Part shown: positions 15,658-23,232 of the stretch, piece after piece
Layout: each line of letters begins with the position of its first letter
Numbering within the stretch: position 1 is the first letter of the stretch
From: Pseudomonadota bacterium
Lineage (GTDB): Bacteria > Pseudomonadota > Alphaproteobacteria > Rhodobacterales > Rhodobacteraceae
DNA length: 64,000 nt
Assembly: GCA_020161655.1 (NCBI GenBank)
Contig: JAIUPC010000019.1
Coordinates: 62,001-126,000 of the forward strand
Direction: 5' to 3'
Program-made: the position numbers and the translations under genes
Notes under the pieces: model-generated
Databases searched by the model: none
Told to the model about the DNA's origin: nothing
The model's input: the letters and a program-made list of their open reading frames with translations, nothing else

Positions 15658-16968
15658 TCATGCCCCGGACCCGATCAGGATCGAGGGTTCGCGCCGCGCC
15701 ACGCAGGCCGCGCGCGGGCAGATGCGGCAGGCGGGGCCGACCGGCCGTTCCCCGCCCGAACGGGGTGTCAGGGCGGGCTGGATCAGCATCATCGCCGCGA
15801 TGACCTGCGGCCCGTCATAGCCGCCCGGATGGCTGGTTTCGGCAAAGGCGTGCAGGACGAAGCGCTGCGGGACGCGGCCGGCCATCTCGACCGGAAGGCG
15901 AACCAGCACCGCCGGCCGGGCAAGCACTTCGTACAGCGGCCAGAGCGGGCAGCCGGCACCATGACGCGGCAGCGAAAAGCCCGGCAGCGGCCGGCGAAAT
16001 GTCACGCCGCCAGAGGCGTCACAGACGACCATCCCCAGCGCCGGGGCCGCCGCCTTTGGCAGCGTCACCAGCCGCCGGAAGATCGCGGATGGCGCCACCC
16101 CGAATCGCGCGGAAAGCGCAGCGGGGTCGGCCCCCAGTTCCGCCACCGCCCGCTGGAAGGGTTCCAGTGGCAGCGCCAGCGCATCGGCGCGGTAGCGGGT
16201 GATATGGGCAAGGGCCAGCGTCCGCGCGGCACCGGTGGCAAGTTCCGGCACCCCGGCGATCAGCGCCTCGGCTGCCGGCGGATGGCTGCGCTCAAGGGCT
16301 GCGAGGTGATACTCCGTCCGCGCCAGCCAGGCCTCGACCTCTTCCTGTGGCGAGGAAAGCCCGGTCTCGCCGGCCTCGGTGGTGTCCATGAAGGTCACCA
16401 GCGCCTGTGCCGCCTCGCTGAGCCTGGTGCTGTCGTCGAAGATGTTGCCGTGGAAGCGCTCACGCCAAATGGGGTCGATATCCTCGCTTTCGGCCAGGAT
16501 CGCCGCGGTCGAGCGCACCGAGGTCGCCGCCGACAGAACCTCATGCAGCGAGGCCGAGAGGAAGGGGTCATGCGCCATCCGCTCGCTCAGCGCCTCGACC
16601 GCGCGTTCCAGGGCACCGACGCGCGCCTGCCGGGCGGAAAGAAGCTCCGCCCAGCCCGGAAAGCGGCTGACGAATTCCTCGATCCGGGCGATCTCCGGCA
16701 CGGTCTCCGCCCCCGCCGCGCCTGCCGCCGCTTCGCGCAAGCCCTCCATCAGCGCACTTTCCGCGCCTTCGGCGAGCGCCGCCTCCTCGATTCCAAGGGC
16801 GGCGGCGAGGGCCGTCAGCAAAGCCGCCCCGACGCGGCGCCGGTTATGTTCGATGAGGTTCAGATAGGCTGGCGAAATGCCCGACGACCGCGCCAGATCA
16901 GCCTGTTTCATGCCGATCCTGAGCCGCCGCTCGCGCACCCGCGTTCCGGTCAGGGCCGACCGCGCCAT
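15658..16968 (-). CDS. XRE-family regulator of the ScfR / short-chain fatty acyl type
   Basis: The 436-residue protein starts with an XRE helix-turn-helix (RRLRIGMKQADLARSSGISPAYLNLIEHNRRR, residues 15-46). It continues with a long middle region and ends in a DUF2083/ScfR-type domain with a cysteine cluster (GAGCPLWPLYEV and CRICPRAAC). Regulators of this family (RamB, PrpC-region activators, ScfR) control short-chain fatty acid use. The gene lies just upstream of the response regulator-kinase operon on the same strand with a 63-base gap, which fits a shared metabolite theme such as acetate or propionate. That link is inferred. Confidence 0.82.
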   Translation of the reverse strand: MARSALTGTRVRERRLRIGMKQADLARSSGISPAYLNLIEHNRRRVGAALLTALAAALGIEEAALAEGAESALMEGLREAAAGAAGAETVPEIARIEEFVSRFPGWAELLSARQARVGALERAVEALSERMAHDPFLSASLHEVLSAATSVRSTAAILAESEDIDPIWRERFHGNIFDDSTRLSEAAQALVTFMDTTEAGETGLSSPQEEVEAWLARTEYHLAALERSHPPAAEALIAGVPELATGAARTLALAHITRYRADALALPLEPFQRAVAELGADPAALSARFGVAPSAIFRRLVTLPKAAAPALGMVVCDASGGVTFRRPLPGFSLPRHGAGCPLWPLYEVLARPAVLVRLPVEMAGRVPQRFVLHAFAETSHPGGYDGPQVIAAMMLIQPALTPRSGGERPVGPACRICPRAACVARREPSILIGSGA

Positions 16969-17043
16969 CCCAAAACCCTCCCTGCGATGCAGGGCAGAGA
17001 TTTACAGATTTAACACGTCAAGAAAAGCCCTTAGCTAGCGCCT

Positions 17044-17220
17044 TCAGGTATCGGGGCAGTTCGGCGGCGCCACATCCTTGGTGCGCTCGATCGCCGGCTC
17101 GTCGCCGACACAGGCGGTGATCGGGAACTTGTTGCGGGTGCAGCCGCCCATGCCTGCAACCAGCACCAGTGCCACCAGCGCCATCCGCTTTCCCGTCAAA
17201 AGCCTGCCCGTCCCGCGCAT
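17044..17220 (-). CDS. Short putative lipoprotein, 58 residues
   Basis: Translation from ATG 17220 (with GGGGGA upstream) gives a basic N-terminus, a hydrophobic core (MALVALVLVAG) and a lipobox-like GMGGC, followed by a short mature part of about 32 residues with two further cysteines. It would be anchored in a membrane by its N-terminal Cys. Such tiny entericidin-like or small lipoproteins are easily missed. No function can be assigned. It lies between the ScfR-type regulator and the pyrimidine transporter operon terminator. Confidence 0.6.
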   Translation of the reverse strand: MRGTGRLLTGKRMALVALVLVAGMGGCTRNKFPITACVGDEPAIERTKDVAPPNCPDT

Positions 17221-17281
17221 CGCGTCCCCCGTCTGTCATTGGCCCGAGGATAGACCGCGAACCGCCCGGAAGGGCAAGCGG

Positions 17282-17313
17282 AAAAGGCGCGCGGGGCTGT
17301 GCCCCCGCGCGCC
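17282..17313 (-). terminator. Terminator of the pyrimidine/ABC operon
   Basis: A perfect 11-bp GC stem (17286-17296 with 17303-17313) and a 6-base loop lie 8 bases after the stop codon of the substrate-binding protein. On the minus strand it is followed by TTTT. Confidence 0.85.
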
Positions 17314-17320
17314 CCGATTG

Positions 17321-18301
17321 TTACTGAAGCGCCTTGTCGGTGATCTGGTGCGTCCAGGCGCCCTCCGGGGCCTTGGTGATCACCGCATCCGAACCGCCCG
17401 ACATCAGCGCATCGACCGTGCGCTGGTAATCGGCCTCATCAAGCGCGCCGTTCGATCCGGCGGTCAGCTTGGCGATCTCGCCCATCATCCGCTTCTGGTG
17501 GGCTTCGGTCTGTGCGCCGGTATCGTCGTTCTCAAGGACGATCATCGCCGCGTCATCGGGGTTTTCCTCGGCCCATTTCCAGCCCTTCATCGAGGCGCGG
17601 ACAAACTTTACCATCTTCTCCTCGAAGGCCGGATCGGCGAGCTTGTCGCCCATCACGTAAAGCCCGTCCTCCAGCGTCGCCACGCCCTCGGTGGTGTAGT
17701 TGAAGTTGACGAGCTGGTCCGCCGTGATCCCTGCATCGATGACCTGCCAGTATTCGTTGTAGGTCATGGTGGAGATACAGGCCGCCTGCTTTTGCAGCAG
17801 CGGATCGACGTTGAAGCCCTGCTTCAGCACCGTCACACCCTCGGGCGAACCATCGGTCTTGAGGCCAAGCTTGCCCATCCAGTTCAGGAACGGATACTCA
17901 TTGCCGCCAAACCAGACGCCAAGGGTCTTGCCCGCGAAATCGGCCGAGGTCGCGACGCCCGATTCCTTCAGGCAGGTGAGCTGCATGCCCGAGGATTTGA
18001 AGGGCTGGGCGATGTTCACAAGCGCCAGCCCCTTTTCCCGTGCGGCCAAAGCCGAAGGCATCCAGTCGACGACCACATCGGCGCCGCCGCCTGCAATCAC
18101 CTGCGTCGGCGCCACGTCCGGGCCACCCGGAAGGATGGTGACATTCAGCCCCTCTTCCTCGTAAAAGCCCTTGTCCTTGGCGACGAAATAGCCCGCGAAC
18201 TGGGCCTGCGTGACCCATTTCAGTTGCAGCGTCACATCCTCGGCCCAGGCCGCGGAGCCCATCAGCCCCGCAAGGGCCGTTCCGATCATCAGTTTCTTCA
18301 T
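17321..18301 (-). CDS. ABC transporter substrate-binding protein, NMT1/THI5-like
   Basis: The 326-residue periplasmic protein has a clear signal peptide (MKKLMIGTALAGLMGSAAWA). Its NMT1-type core contains LQLKWVTQAQFAGYFVAKDKGFYEEEGLNV, PGGPDVAPTQVIAGGGADVVVDWMP and a LTCLKESG segment. The family binds pyrimidine-like ligands (thiamine precursors, hydroxymethylpyrimidine) and related compounds. It is the last gene of an operon that begins with pyrimidine-catabolic hydrolases, so uracil, thymine, dihydropyrimidine or hydantoin import is likely. The exact ligand is inferred from context. Confidence 0.9.
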   Translation of the reverse strand: MKKLMIGTALAGLMGSAAWAEDVTLQLKWVTQAQFAGYFVAKDKGFYEEEGLNVTILPGGPDVAPTQVIAGGGADVVVDWMPSALAAREKGLALVNIAQPFKSSGMQLTCLKESGVATSADFAGKTLGVWFGGNEYPFLNWMGKLGLKTDGSPEGVTVLKQGFNVDPLLQKQAACISTMTYNEYWQVIDAGITADQLVNFNYTTEGVATLEDGLYVMGDKLADPAFEEKMVKFVRASMKGWKWAEENPDDAAMIVLENDDTGAQTEAHQKRMMGEIAKLTAGSNGALDEADYQRTVDALMSGGSDAVITKAPEGAWTHQITDKALQ

Positions 18302-18339
18302 CTTGACCTCTCCTGTTCGGGGCCGTTGCCCGGCCCGGT

Positions 18340-19242
18340 TCAACGTCGTTGCGACGGGTGCCAGAATGTCACCCGCTTCTCGATCAGCGCCACGAGACCG
18401 TAGAAGGCCGATCCCGCCACCGCCGCCACCGCGATCTCTGCCCAGATCATGTCGAGCGATAGCTGCCCGATCGAGGCGTTGATGCGGAATCCCATGCCCA
18501 CGATAGGGCTGCCGAAGAATTCGGCCACGATAGCTCCGATGAGCGCGAGCGTCGTGGCGATCTTCAATCCGTTGAAGAGAAAGGGCAAGGCCGCCGGAAA
18601 GCGAAGCTTCCAGAGCGTCTGCCAGTAGCTTGCATTGTAAGTGGCCATCAGGTCGCGCTGCATCGGCTCGGTCGCCTTCAGCCCCGCCACCATGTTCACG
18701 AGGACCGGGAAGAAGACCATGACGACCACGACCGCCGCCTTCGACTGCCAGTCGAAGCCGAACCACATCACCATGATCGGCGCGATGCCTACGATGGGGA
18801 GGGCGGCGACGAAATTCCCGACCGGCAGCAGCCCCTTTTGCAGGAAAGGCGAGCGGTCGATGCCGATGGCCGTCGCCACCGCCGCGCCGCAACCGATGAT
18901 GTAACCGGTGAGCGCGCCCTTGAGTGCCGTCTGCACAAAATCCGCCCAGAGCGTGGGCAGGCTCGCCCCGATCCGCGCGGCGATGACCGAAGGCGCCGGC
19001 AGGATCACCGGGGAGACGGCGAAAAGCCGGACCGCCAGTTCCCAGAGGACCAGAAGCGTCAGCCCGAAGATCGCCGGCACCAGCCAGCGCGGCAATGACC
19101 CGCGCCCTTCGGCAAGACAGGCGTTGAGAAACCAGGCCCCGAACCAGAGCGCCATCAGCGCCGCAAGCCTCAGATCAAGAAGCGCCGCCCCCGCCGTCAG
19201 CAGCGCGGCCAGCCACCAGCCGGGGGAGATCGCCCGGCTCAT
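18340..19242 (-). CDS. ABC transporter permease (SsuC/ThiX type)
   Basis: The 300-residue integral membrane protein has about seven to eight hydrophobic segments and the permease EAA loop MATYNASYWQTLWKLRFPAALPFLFNGLKIA. It belongs to the same class as permeases for taurine, nitrate and thiamine precursors. Its start overlaps the stop of the preceding permease by four bases (ATGA), so the two are translationally coupled and likely form a heterodimeric channel with the ATPase encoded upstream. Confidence 0.9.
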   Translation of the reverse strand: MSRAISPGWWLAALLTAGAALLDLRLAALMALWFGAWFLNACLAEGRGSLPRWLVPAIFGLTLLVLWELAVRLFAVSPVILPAPSVIAARIGASLPTLWADFVQTALKGALTGYIIGCGAAVATAIGIDRSPFLQKGLLPVGNFVAALPIVGIAPIMVMWFGFDWQSKAAVVVVMVFFPVLVNMVAGLKATEPMQRDLMATYNASYWQTLWKLRFPAALPFLFNGLKIATTLALIGAIVAEFFGSPIVGMGFRINASIGQLSLDMIWAEIAVAAVAGSAFYGLVALIEKRVTFWHPSQRR

Positions 19243-20102
19243 CGCGCCAACCCCATGCGGCCGAGCGTCACCCGCTCAACCCAGCCGATCAGCATCACCA
19301 GCCCCGCCGCGACGATGGCGGCGGCGAAAAGCGCGGCCCAGATCTGCACGGTCTGACCATAATAGGAGCCGGAGAGGAGCCGCGCCCCAAGCCCCGCCAC
19401 CGCCCCGGTCGGCAGCTCACCCACAATGGCCCCGACGAGCGAGGCGGCGACGCCGACCTTCAGCGAAGCGAAGAGATAGGGCAGCGAAGCGGGCAGCCTC
19501 AGCTTCAAAAGCACATCGCGGGCGCTCGCATTGTAGGTCCGCAGCAGGTCCAACTGCATCCCATCGGGGCTCCGCAGCCCCTTCACAATGCCGACGACGA
19601 CCGGAAAGAACGAGAGGTAAGCCGAGATGATCGACTTCGGGATCAGCCCCTGAAGCCCGAGCGAATTCATCACCACGATGATCATCGGCGCGATGGCAAG
19701 GATCGGAATGGTCTGGCTGGCGATGGCCCAGGGCATCACGCTCATGTCCATCGCCCGGTTGTGGACGATGCCCACCGCCAGAGCGATGCCAAGTACCGTG
19801 CCGATGGCAAACCCCAGAAGTGTCGCCGAGAGCGTCACCCAGCCGTGATAGACAAGGCTCCGCTTCGAGCTGACAGCCTGCCCGAACACCCCGTCCCAAA
19901 GCCCCGCCGCCACCTGATGCGGCGCCGGCAAAACGGGGCGCTCCTGCGCCAGCGTGTCCTTCACGAGCGCCCCGAAGGAAACCTCCGTCCCCGCCCGCGC
20001 CGCCTGATCGTAGGTCCAGGTCGAATTGAGCCACACCGCCGCCCCGTACCAGAGCGCCACGATGGCAAGCAGGACGGTGAGGATGGGAAGGACGGACTTC
20101 AC
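19239..20102 (-). CDS. ABC transporter permease (SsuC/ThiX type), first of two
   Basis: From a GTG start at 20102 the protein has 287 residues with about six hydrophobic helices and the EAA loop RTYNASARDVLLKLRLPASLPYLFASLKVG. The GTG was preferred over an upstream in-frame ATG at 20168, because that ATG lies inside a repeat element and the extra residues are not hydrophobic, while the GTG directly opens a transmembrane helix. The gene follows the ATPase gene after a 138-base spacer filled with repeats. Confidence 0.88.
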   Translation of the reverse strand: MKSVLPILTVLLAIVALWYGAAVWLNSTWTYDQAARAGTEVSFGALVKDTLAQERPVLPAPHQVAAGLWDGVFGQAVSSKRSLVYHGWVTLSATLLGFAIGTVLGIALAVGIVHNRAMDMSVMPWAIASQTIPILAIAPMIIVVMNSLGLQGLIPKSIISAYLSFFPVVVGIVKGLRSPDGMQLDLLRTYNASARDVLLKLRLPASLPYLFASLKVGVAASLVGAIVGELPTGAVAGLGARLLSGSYYGQTVQIWAALFAAAIVAAGLVMLIGWVERVTLGRMGLAR

Positions 20103-20126
20103 AACCCTGCCCCCACTTTCTGTCCC

Positions 20127-20164
20127 AAAATACTCTCGGGGGGCCGGGGGGCAGACAGCCCCCC
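20127..20164 (-). repeat. Dispersed GC palindrome ending in GTATTTT (copy 1)
   Basis: On the minus strand the element reads GGGGGG, a short loop, GCCCCCCGGCCCC, and ends in GAGAGTATTTT. A second copy with the same plan lies at 45700-45732. Such elements are common between genes in Rhodobacterales genomes and may act as terminators or mRNA-stability elements. Confidence 0.7.
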
Positions 20165-20165
20165 G

Positions 20166-20196
20166 CATCCGTCCCGACAGCCTGTCGGGACGGATG
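20166..20196. repeat. Perfect 14-bp inverted repeat between ABC ATPase and permease genes
   Basis: CATCCGTCCCGACA (20166-20179) is exactly complementary to 20183-20196, with a 3-base GCC loop. As RNA on either strand it would make a very stable hairpin. Its right arm runs into a tandem repeat that reuses the ACGGATG unit. Confidence 0.9.
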
Positions 20197-20230
20197 CCCG
20201 ACGGATGCCATACGGATGCGGGACGGATGC
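20190..20230. repeat. Tandem repeat, 11-bp period, four ACGGATGC units
   Basis: ACGGATGC occurs at 20190-20197, 20201-20208, 20212-20219 and 20223-20230. The 3-base spacers are CCG, CAT and GGG. The first unit is shared with the right arm of the adjacent inverted repeat. The 11-base period is close to one helical turn, so slippage-driven variation or a phased protein-binding site are both possible. Confidence 0.85.
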
Positions 20231-20240
20231 CGGCACCGGC

Positions 20241-21041
20241 TCAGACCTCATCGCCATGCCCCGCCCTGAGGCCCTCGCGCACCCGATGCGCGATCTCGAT
20301 GAACTCGCGGCTGTCGCGGATGTCGAGCGGCCTTTCGCGCGGCAGGGTCGACTCAATCACATCGGTGATCCGCCCCGGACGGGGGCTCATCACCACGATC
20401 CGGGTCGAAAGATAGACCGCCTCGGGGATCGAATGGGTCACGAAACCGATGGTCTTTTCCGTCCGCGCCCAGAGCTTCAGAAGCTCTTCGTTCAGTCGGT
20501 CGCGGACGATTTCATCCAAGGCGCCGAAGGGCTCGTCCATCAGGAGGATATCGGCATCGAAGGCCAAGGCGCGGGCGATGGAGGCGCGCTGCTGCATCCC
20601 GCCCGACAACTGCCAGGGGTACTTCTTGCCAAAGCCCTGAAGATCGACGAGCGCCAGCACCCGCTCGATCCGCTCCTGCTGCTCGGCTTTGGAAAACCCC
20701 ATGATTTCAAGCGGAAGCCGGATGTTGCCGGCAATCGTCCGCCAGGGGTAAAGCCCCGCCGCCTGAAACACATAGCCGTAGGCCCGCGCCTGCCGCGCTT
20801 CCTCGGCGCTCATCCCGTTGACGGTCAAGACCCCCGCCGTCGGCGTCTCAAGCGCCGCCACGCAGCGCAGGAAGGTGGTCTTGCCGCAGCCCGACGGGCC
20901 GATGAAGGACACGAACTCGCCCTTGCCGATGGTCAGGTTCACATCCGTCAGCGCCCGGACCGGGCCGTCGCCGGTCTCGAAGGTCAGACCGACGCCCCTG
21001 GCCTCGATCACCGGAGTAAGGCTCGCGCCCGTGTCTTTCAA
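20241..21041 (-). CDS. ABC transporter ATP-binding protein (SsuB/TauB type)
   Basis: The 266-residue ATPase shows Walker A GPSGCGKTT, a Q-loop region, the signature LSGGMQQRASIARAL and Walker B ILLMDEPFGALD. Its closest family relatives energise nitrate, taurine and thiamine-precursor importers. The apparent start is TTG at 21041, directly after the stop codon of dihydropyrimidinase, so translation is probably coupled. It would power the importer formed with the two downstream permeases. Confidence 0.92.
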   Translation of the reverse strand: MKDTGASLTPVIEARGVGLTFETGDGPVRALTDVNLTIGKGEFVSFIGPSGCGKTTFLRCVAALETPTAGVLTVNGMSAEEARQARAYGYVFQAAGLYPWRTIAGNIRLPLEIMGFSKAEQQERIERVLALVDLQGFGKKYPWQLSGGMQQRASIARALAFDADILLMDEPFGALDEIVRDRLNEELLKLWARTEKTIGFVTHSIPEAVYLSTRIVVMSPRPGRITDVIESTLPRERPLDIRDSREFIEIAHRVREGLRAGHGDEV

Positions 21042-22496
21042 TCAGACCCCCGTCGCCGGAATGCCGGTCCGCGTCACCGGGCGGGGCGAGGTCAGCGCCT
21101 TCCAGGAGGAGAGCGCCGTGTTGACCGCGTTCCCGGCCTTGCGGGCGACAAACTCGCCATGGCCCTCGTGTGTCTCGACCTTGCCGTCATTGATGGCCAC
21201 CTGCCCGCGCGTCAGCGTATAGCGCGGCAGGCCCTTCACCTTCTGACCCTCGAAGACGTTGTAATCAATGGCGGATTGCTGGCTGCCGGCAGAGATCGTC
21301 TTTTCCTTCTCCGGGTCCCAGACCACGAGGTCGGCATCGGCGCCCACCAGAACCGCGCCCTTCTTCGGGTAGCAGTTCAGGATCTTGGCGATGTTGGTCG
21401 ATGTGACGGCCACGAATTCGTTCATCGTCAGCCGCCCGGTATTCACCCCATGGGTCCAGAGCATCGGCATCCGGTCCTCGAGGCCCCCCGTGCCGTTGGG
21501 GATCTTGGTGAAATCGCCGACGCCGAAGCGCTTCTGCGCGGTGGTGAAGGCGCAGTGGTCGGTGGCGACGACCGAGAGCGAGCCGGACTGGAGGCCCGCC
21601 CACAGCGAATCCTGATGCTTCTGGTTGCGGAAGGGCGGCGACATCACCCGGCGGGCGGCATGGTCCCAGTCCTTGTTGAAATACTCGGACTCATCCAGCG
21701 TCAAGTGCTGGATCAAGGGCTCGCCCCAGACCCGCTTGCCCTGCATCCGCGCCCGGCGGATCGCCTCATGCGCCTCCTCGCAGGAGGTATGGACGACATA
21801 CAAGGGGACGCCTGCCATGTCGGCGATCATGATCGCACGGTTCGTCGCTTCGCCCTCGACCTGCGGGGGGCGGGAATAGGCATGCGCCTCCGGCCCGGTA
21901 TTGCCCTCGGCCAGAAGCCGCGCCGAAAGCTCGGCCACCACGTCGCCGTTCTCGGCATGGACAAGGGCGATGCCGCCAAGCTCGGCCAGGCGGCGGAACG
22001 AGGCATACATCTCATCGTCATTGACCATGAGCGCGCCCTTGTAGGCCATGAAATGCTTGAAGGTGGTGATGCCTTCTTGCTCGATCACCGTCTTCATCTC
22101 GTCAAAGACCTGCTCGCCCCACCAGGTCACCGCCATGTGGTAGGAATAGTCGCAATTCGCCCGGCCCGACTTGTTGTGCCACATCTTCTTGGCGTCGATC
22201 AGGCCCTGCCCCTGCCCCGGCAGCACGAAATCGACCACCATCGTGGTCCCGCCCGCCAAGGCCGCCCGGGTGCCGGATTCGAAATCGTCGGTGGAATAGG
22301 TGCCCATGAAGGGCATCTCGAGATGCGTATGCGGGTCGATCCCGCCCGGCATGACATAGCAGCCGGTGGCGTCGAGCATCTTCGTGCCGACAAGGTTGTC
22401 GCCGATATGGGTGATCCGCCCGCCGTCGATGAGCACATCCGCCTTGTAGGTCAGATCGGCGGTGACGATGGTGCCGTTCTTGATGACTGTGGTCAT
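21042..22496 (-). CDS. hydA: Dihydropyrimidinase
   Basis: The 484-residue protein has the usual length and motifs of dihydropyrimidinases: MPGGIDPHTHLEMPF with the first two zinc-binding His, the metal-bridging Lys region (GITTFKHFMAYKG), LVHAENGD, VVHTSCEEAHEAIRRAR and VVATDHCAFT with the catalytic Asp. It hydrolyses 5,6-dihydrouracil or dihydrothymine to N-carbamoyl-beta-alanine or its methyl form. The start at 22496 follows the AT-rich gene's stop after one base (TGACATG). The downstream ABC genes and the upstream amidohydrolase place it in a reductive pyrimidine degradation operon. Confidence 0.95.
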   Translation of the reverse strand: MTTVIKNGTIVTADLTYKADVLIDGGRITHIGDNLVGTKMLDATGCYVMPGGIDPHTHLEMPFMGTYSTDDFESGTRAALAGGTTMVVDFVLPGQGQGLIDAKKMWHNKSGRANCDYSYHMAVTWWGEQVFDEMKTVIEQEGITTFKHFMAYKGALMVNDDEMYASFRRLAELGGIALVHAENGDVVAELSARLLAEGNTGPEAHAYSRPPQVEGEATNRAIMIADMAGVPLYVVHTSCEEAHEAIRRARMQGKRVWGEPLIQHLTLDESEYFNKDWDHAARRVMSPPFRNQKHQDSLWAGLQSGSLSVVATDHCAFTTAQKRFGVGDFTKIPNGTGGLEDRMPMLWTHGVNTGRLTMNEFVAVTSTNIAKILNCYPKKGAVLVGADADLVVWDPEKEKTISAGSQQSAIDYNVFEGQKVKGLPRYTLTRGQVAINDGKVETHEGHGEFVARKAGNAVNTALSSWKALTSPRPVTRTGIPATGV

Positions 22497-22497
22497 G

Positions 22498-23232
22498 TCA
22501 ATTGCCCGCGTTAGGTGACAGATCATTGTGTGGCATGTATCCAACCCCATAAGGAAAAGACTTCTTCGAGTGCCCATCAGATGTCGTTATTTCAAGTTGT
22601 CCACAGAGAAATGGCAGGCCAATATAGCTTTGATTGCATTCAGCGTTATAGACCTCAGAGATTACAGCCCGATCTACAGAAATAGATTTCTTTCCATTGA
22701 ACTCGAAGCCAGTGCCTAGCATGTCACTAATCCATGAAGTGTTCTCAAAGTACCGAAAAACGGGTTGATAGGAGCGAGGGTCAGATAGAGCTAGCGAATC
22801 GTAGTCTCCAACTATTTTCTGCATCCGCGCTTGCCAACCTGGTTGCCGAGATGTTCGAATATCGACCGCTTCCACTACTGCTGTATTTCTGGCGGGGATT
22901 TGAAATGGGGCTCGATCCCATTTTTGCCCATTAACCCAAATCAGAGACGTGGCATTTCCGTCACGCGGATCACTCACGAGACTCAGATGATTTAGGTCAG
23001 TAACAACTACCGCGCGGTCAGAGTTATTGACGATACCATATTTAAATTTCGCCGCCACTCCACGCCTAACTACGTAAAGGTCAGCCATTTCAGTCATAAT
23101 TATAGATAGTCCCGCCGTTGAAAATTGGTAGCTCATCCATCCAAAATAAGCTGCCGGAAGTGACACAACCAAAGACAATGCCGACATCGTGAGAGATGCC
23201 CTCTCGGCCATTGTCAGTCGTCTACTACTCAC
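22498..23232 (-). CDS. Unrecognised membrane-anchored protein inserted in the pyrimidine operon, AT-rich
   Basis: From a GTG at 23232 that overlaps the upstream stop (GTGA) this gives 244 residues; ATG 23211 is an alternative. One hydrophobic segment near residues 14-29 (LTMSALSLVVSLPAAYFGW) anchors the protein, and the remaining ~210 residues look like a soluble domain with no recognised motif. It is rich in aromatic and beta-strand-like stretches. Codon use (AAA, ATA, AAT, TCA) and base composition are strikingly AT-richer than every neighbour, indicating acquisition by transfer. Junctions to both neighbours are tight, so it is co-transcribed with catabolic genes. Function unknown. Confidence 0.75.
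   Translation of the reverse strand: MSSRRLTMAERASLTMSALSLVVSLPAAYFGWMSYQFSTAGLSIIMTEMADLYVVRRGVAAKFKYGIVNNSDRAVVVTDLNHLSLVSDPRDGNATSLIWVNGQKWDRAPFQIPARNTAVVEAVDIRTSRQPGWQARMQKIVGDYDSLALSDPRSYQPVFRYFENTSWISDMLGTGFEFNGKKSISVDRAVISEVYNAECNQSYIGLPFLCGQLEITTSDGHSKKSFPYGVGYMPHNDLSPNAGN

Noticed and set aside
20190-20230. Possible CRISPR-like array because of regular short repeats
   Set aside because: Units are 8 bases with 3-base spacers; far too short for CRISPR, and no cas genes are present.
19761-22514. A 917-codon open frame on the plus strand opposite the ABC and dihydropyrimidinase genes
   Set aside because: Antisense shadow of real genes, low-complexity composition and no start signal.
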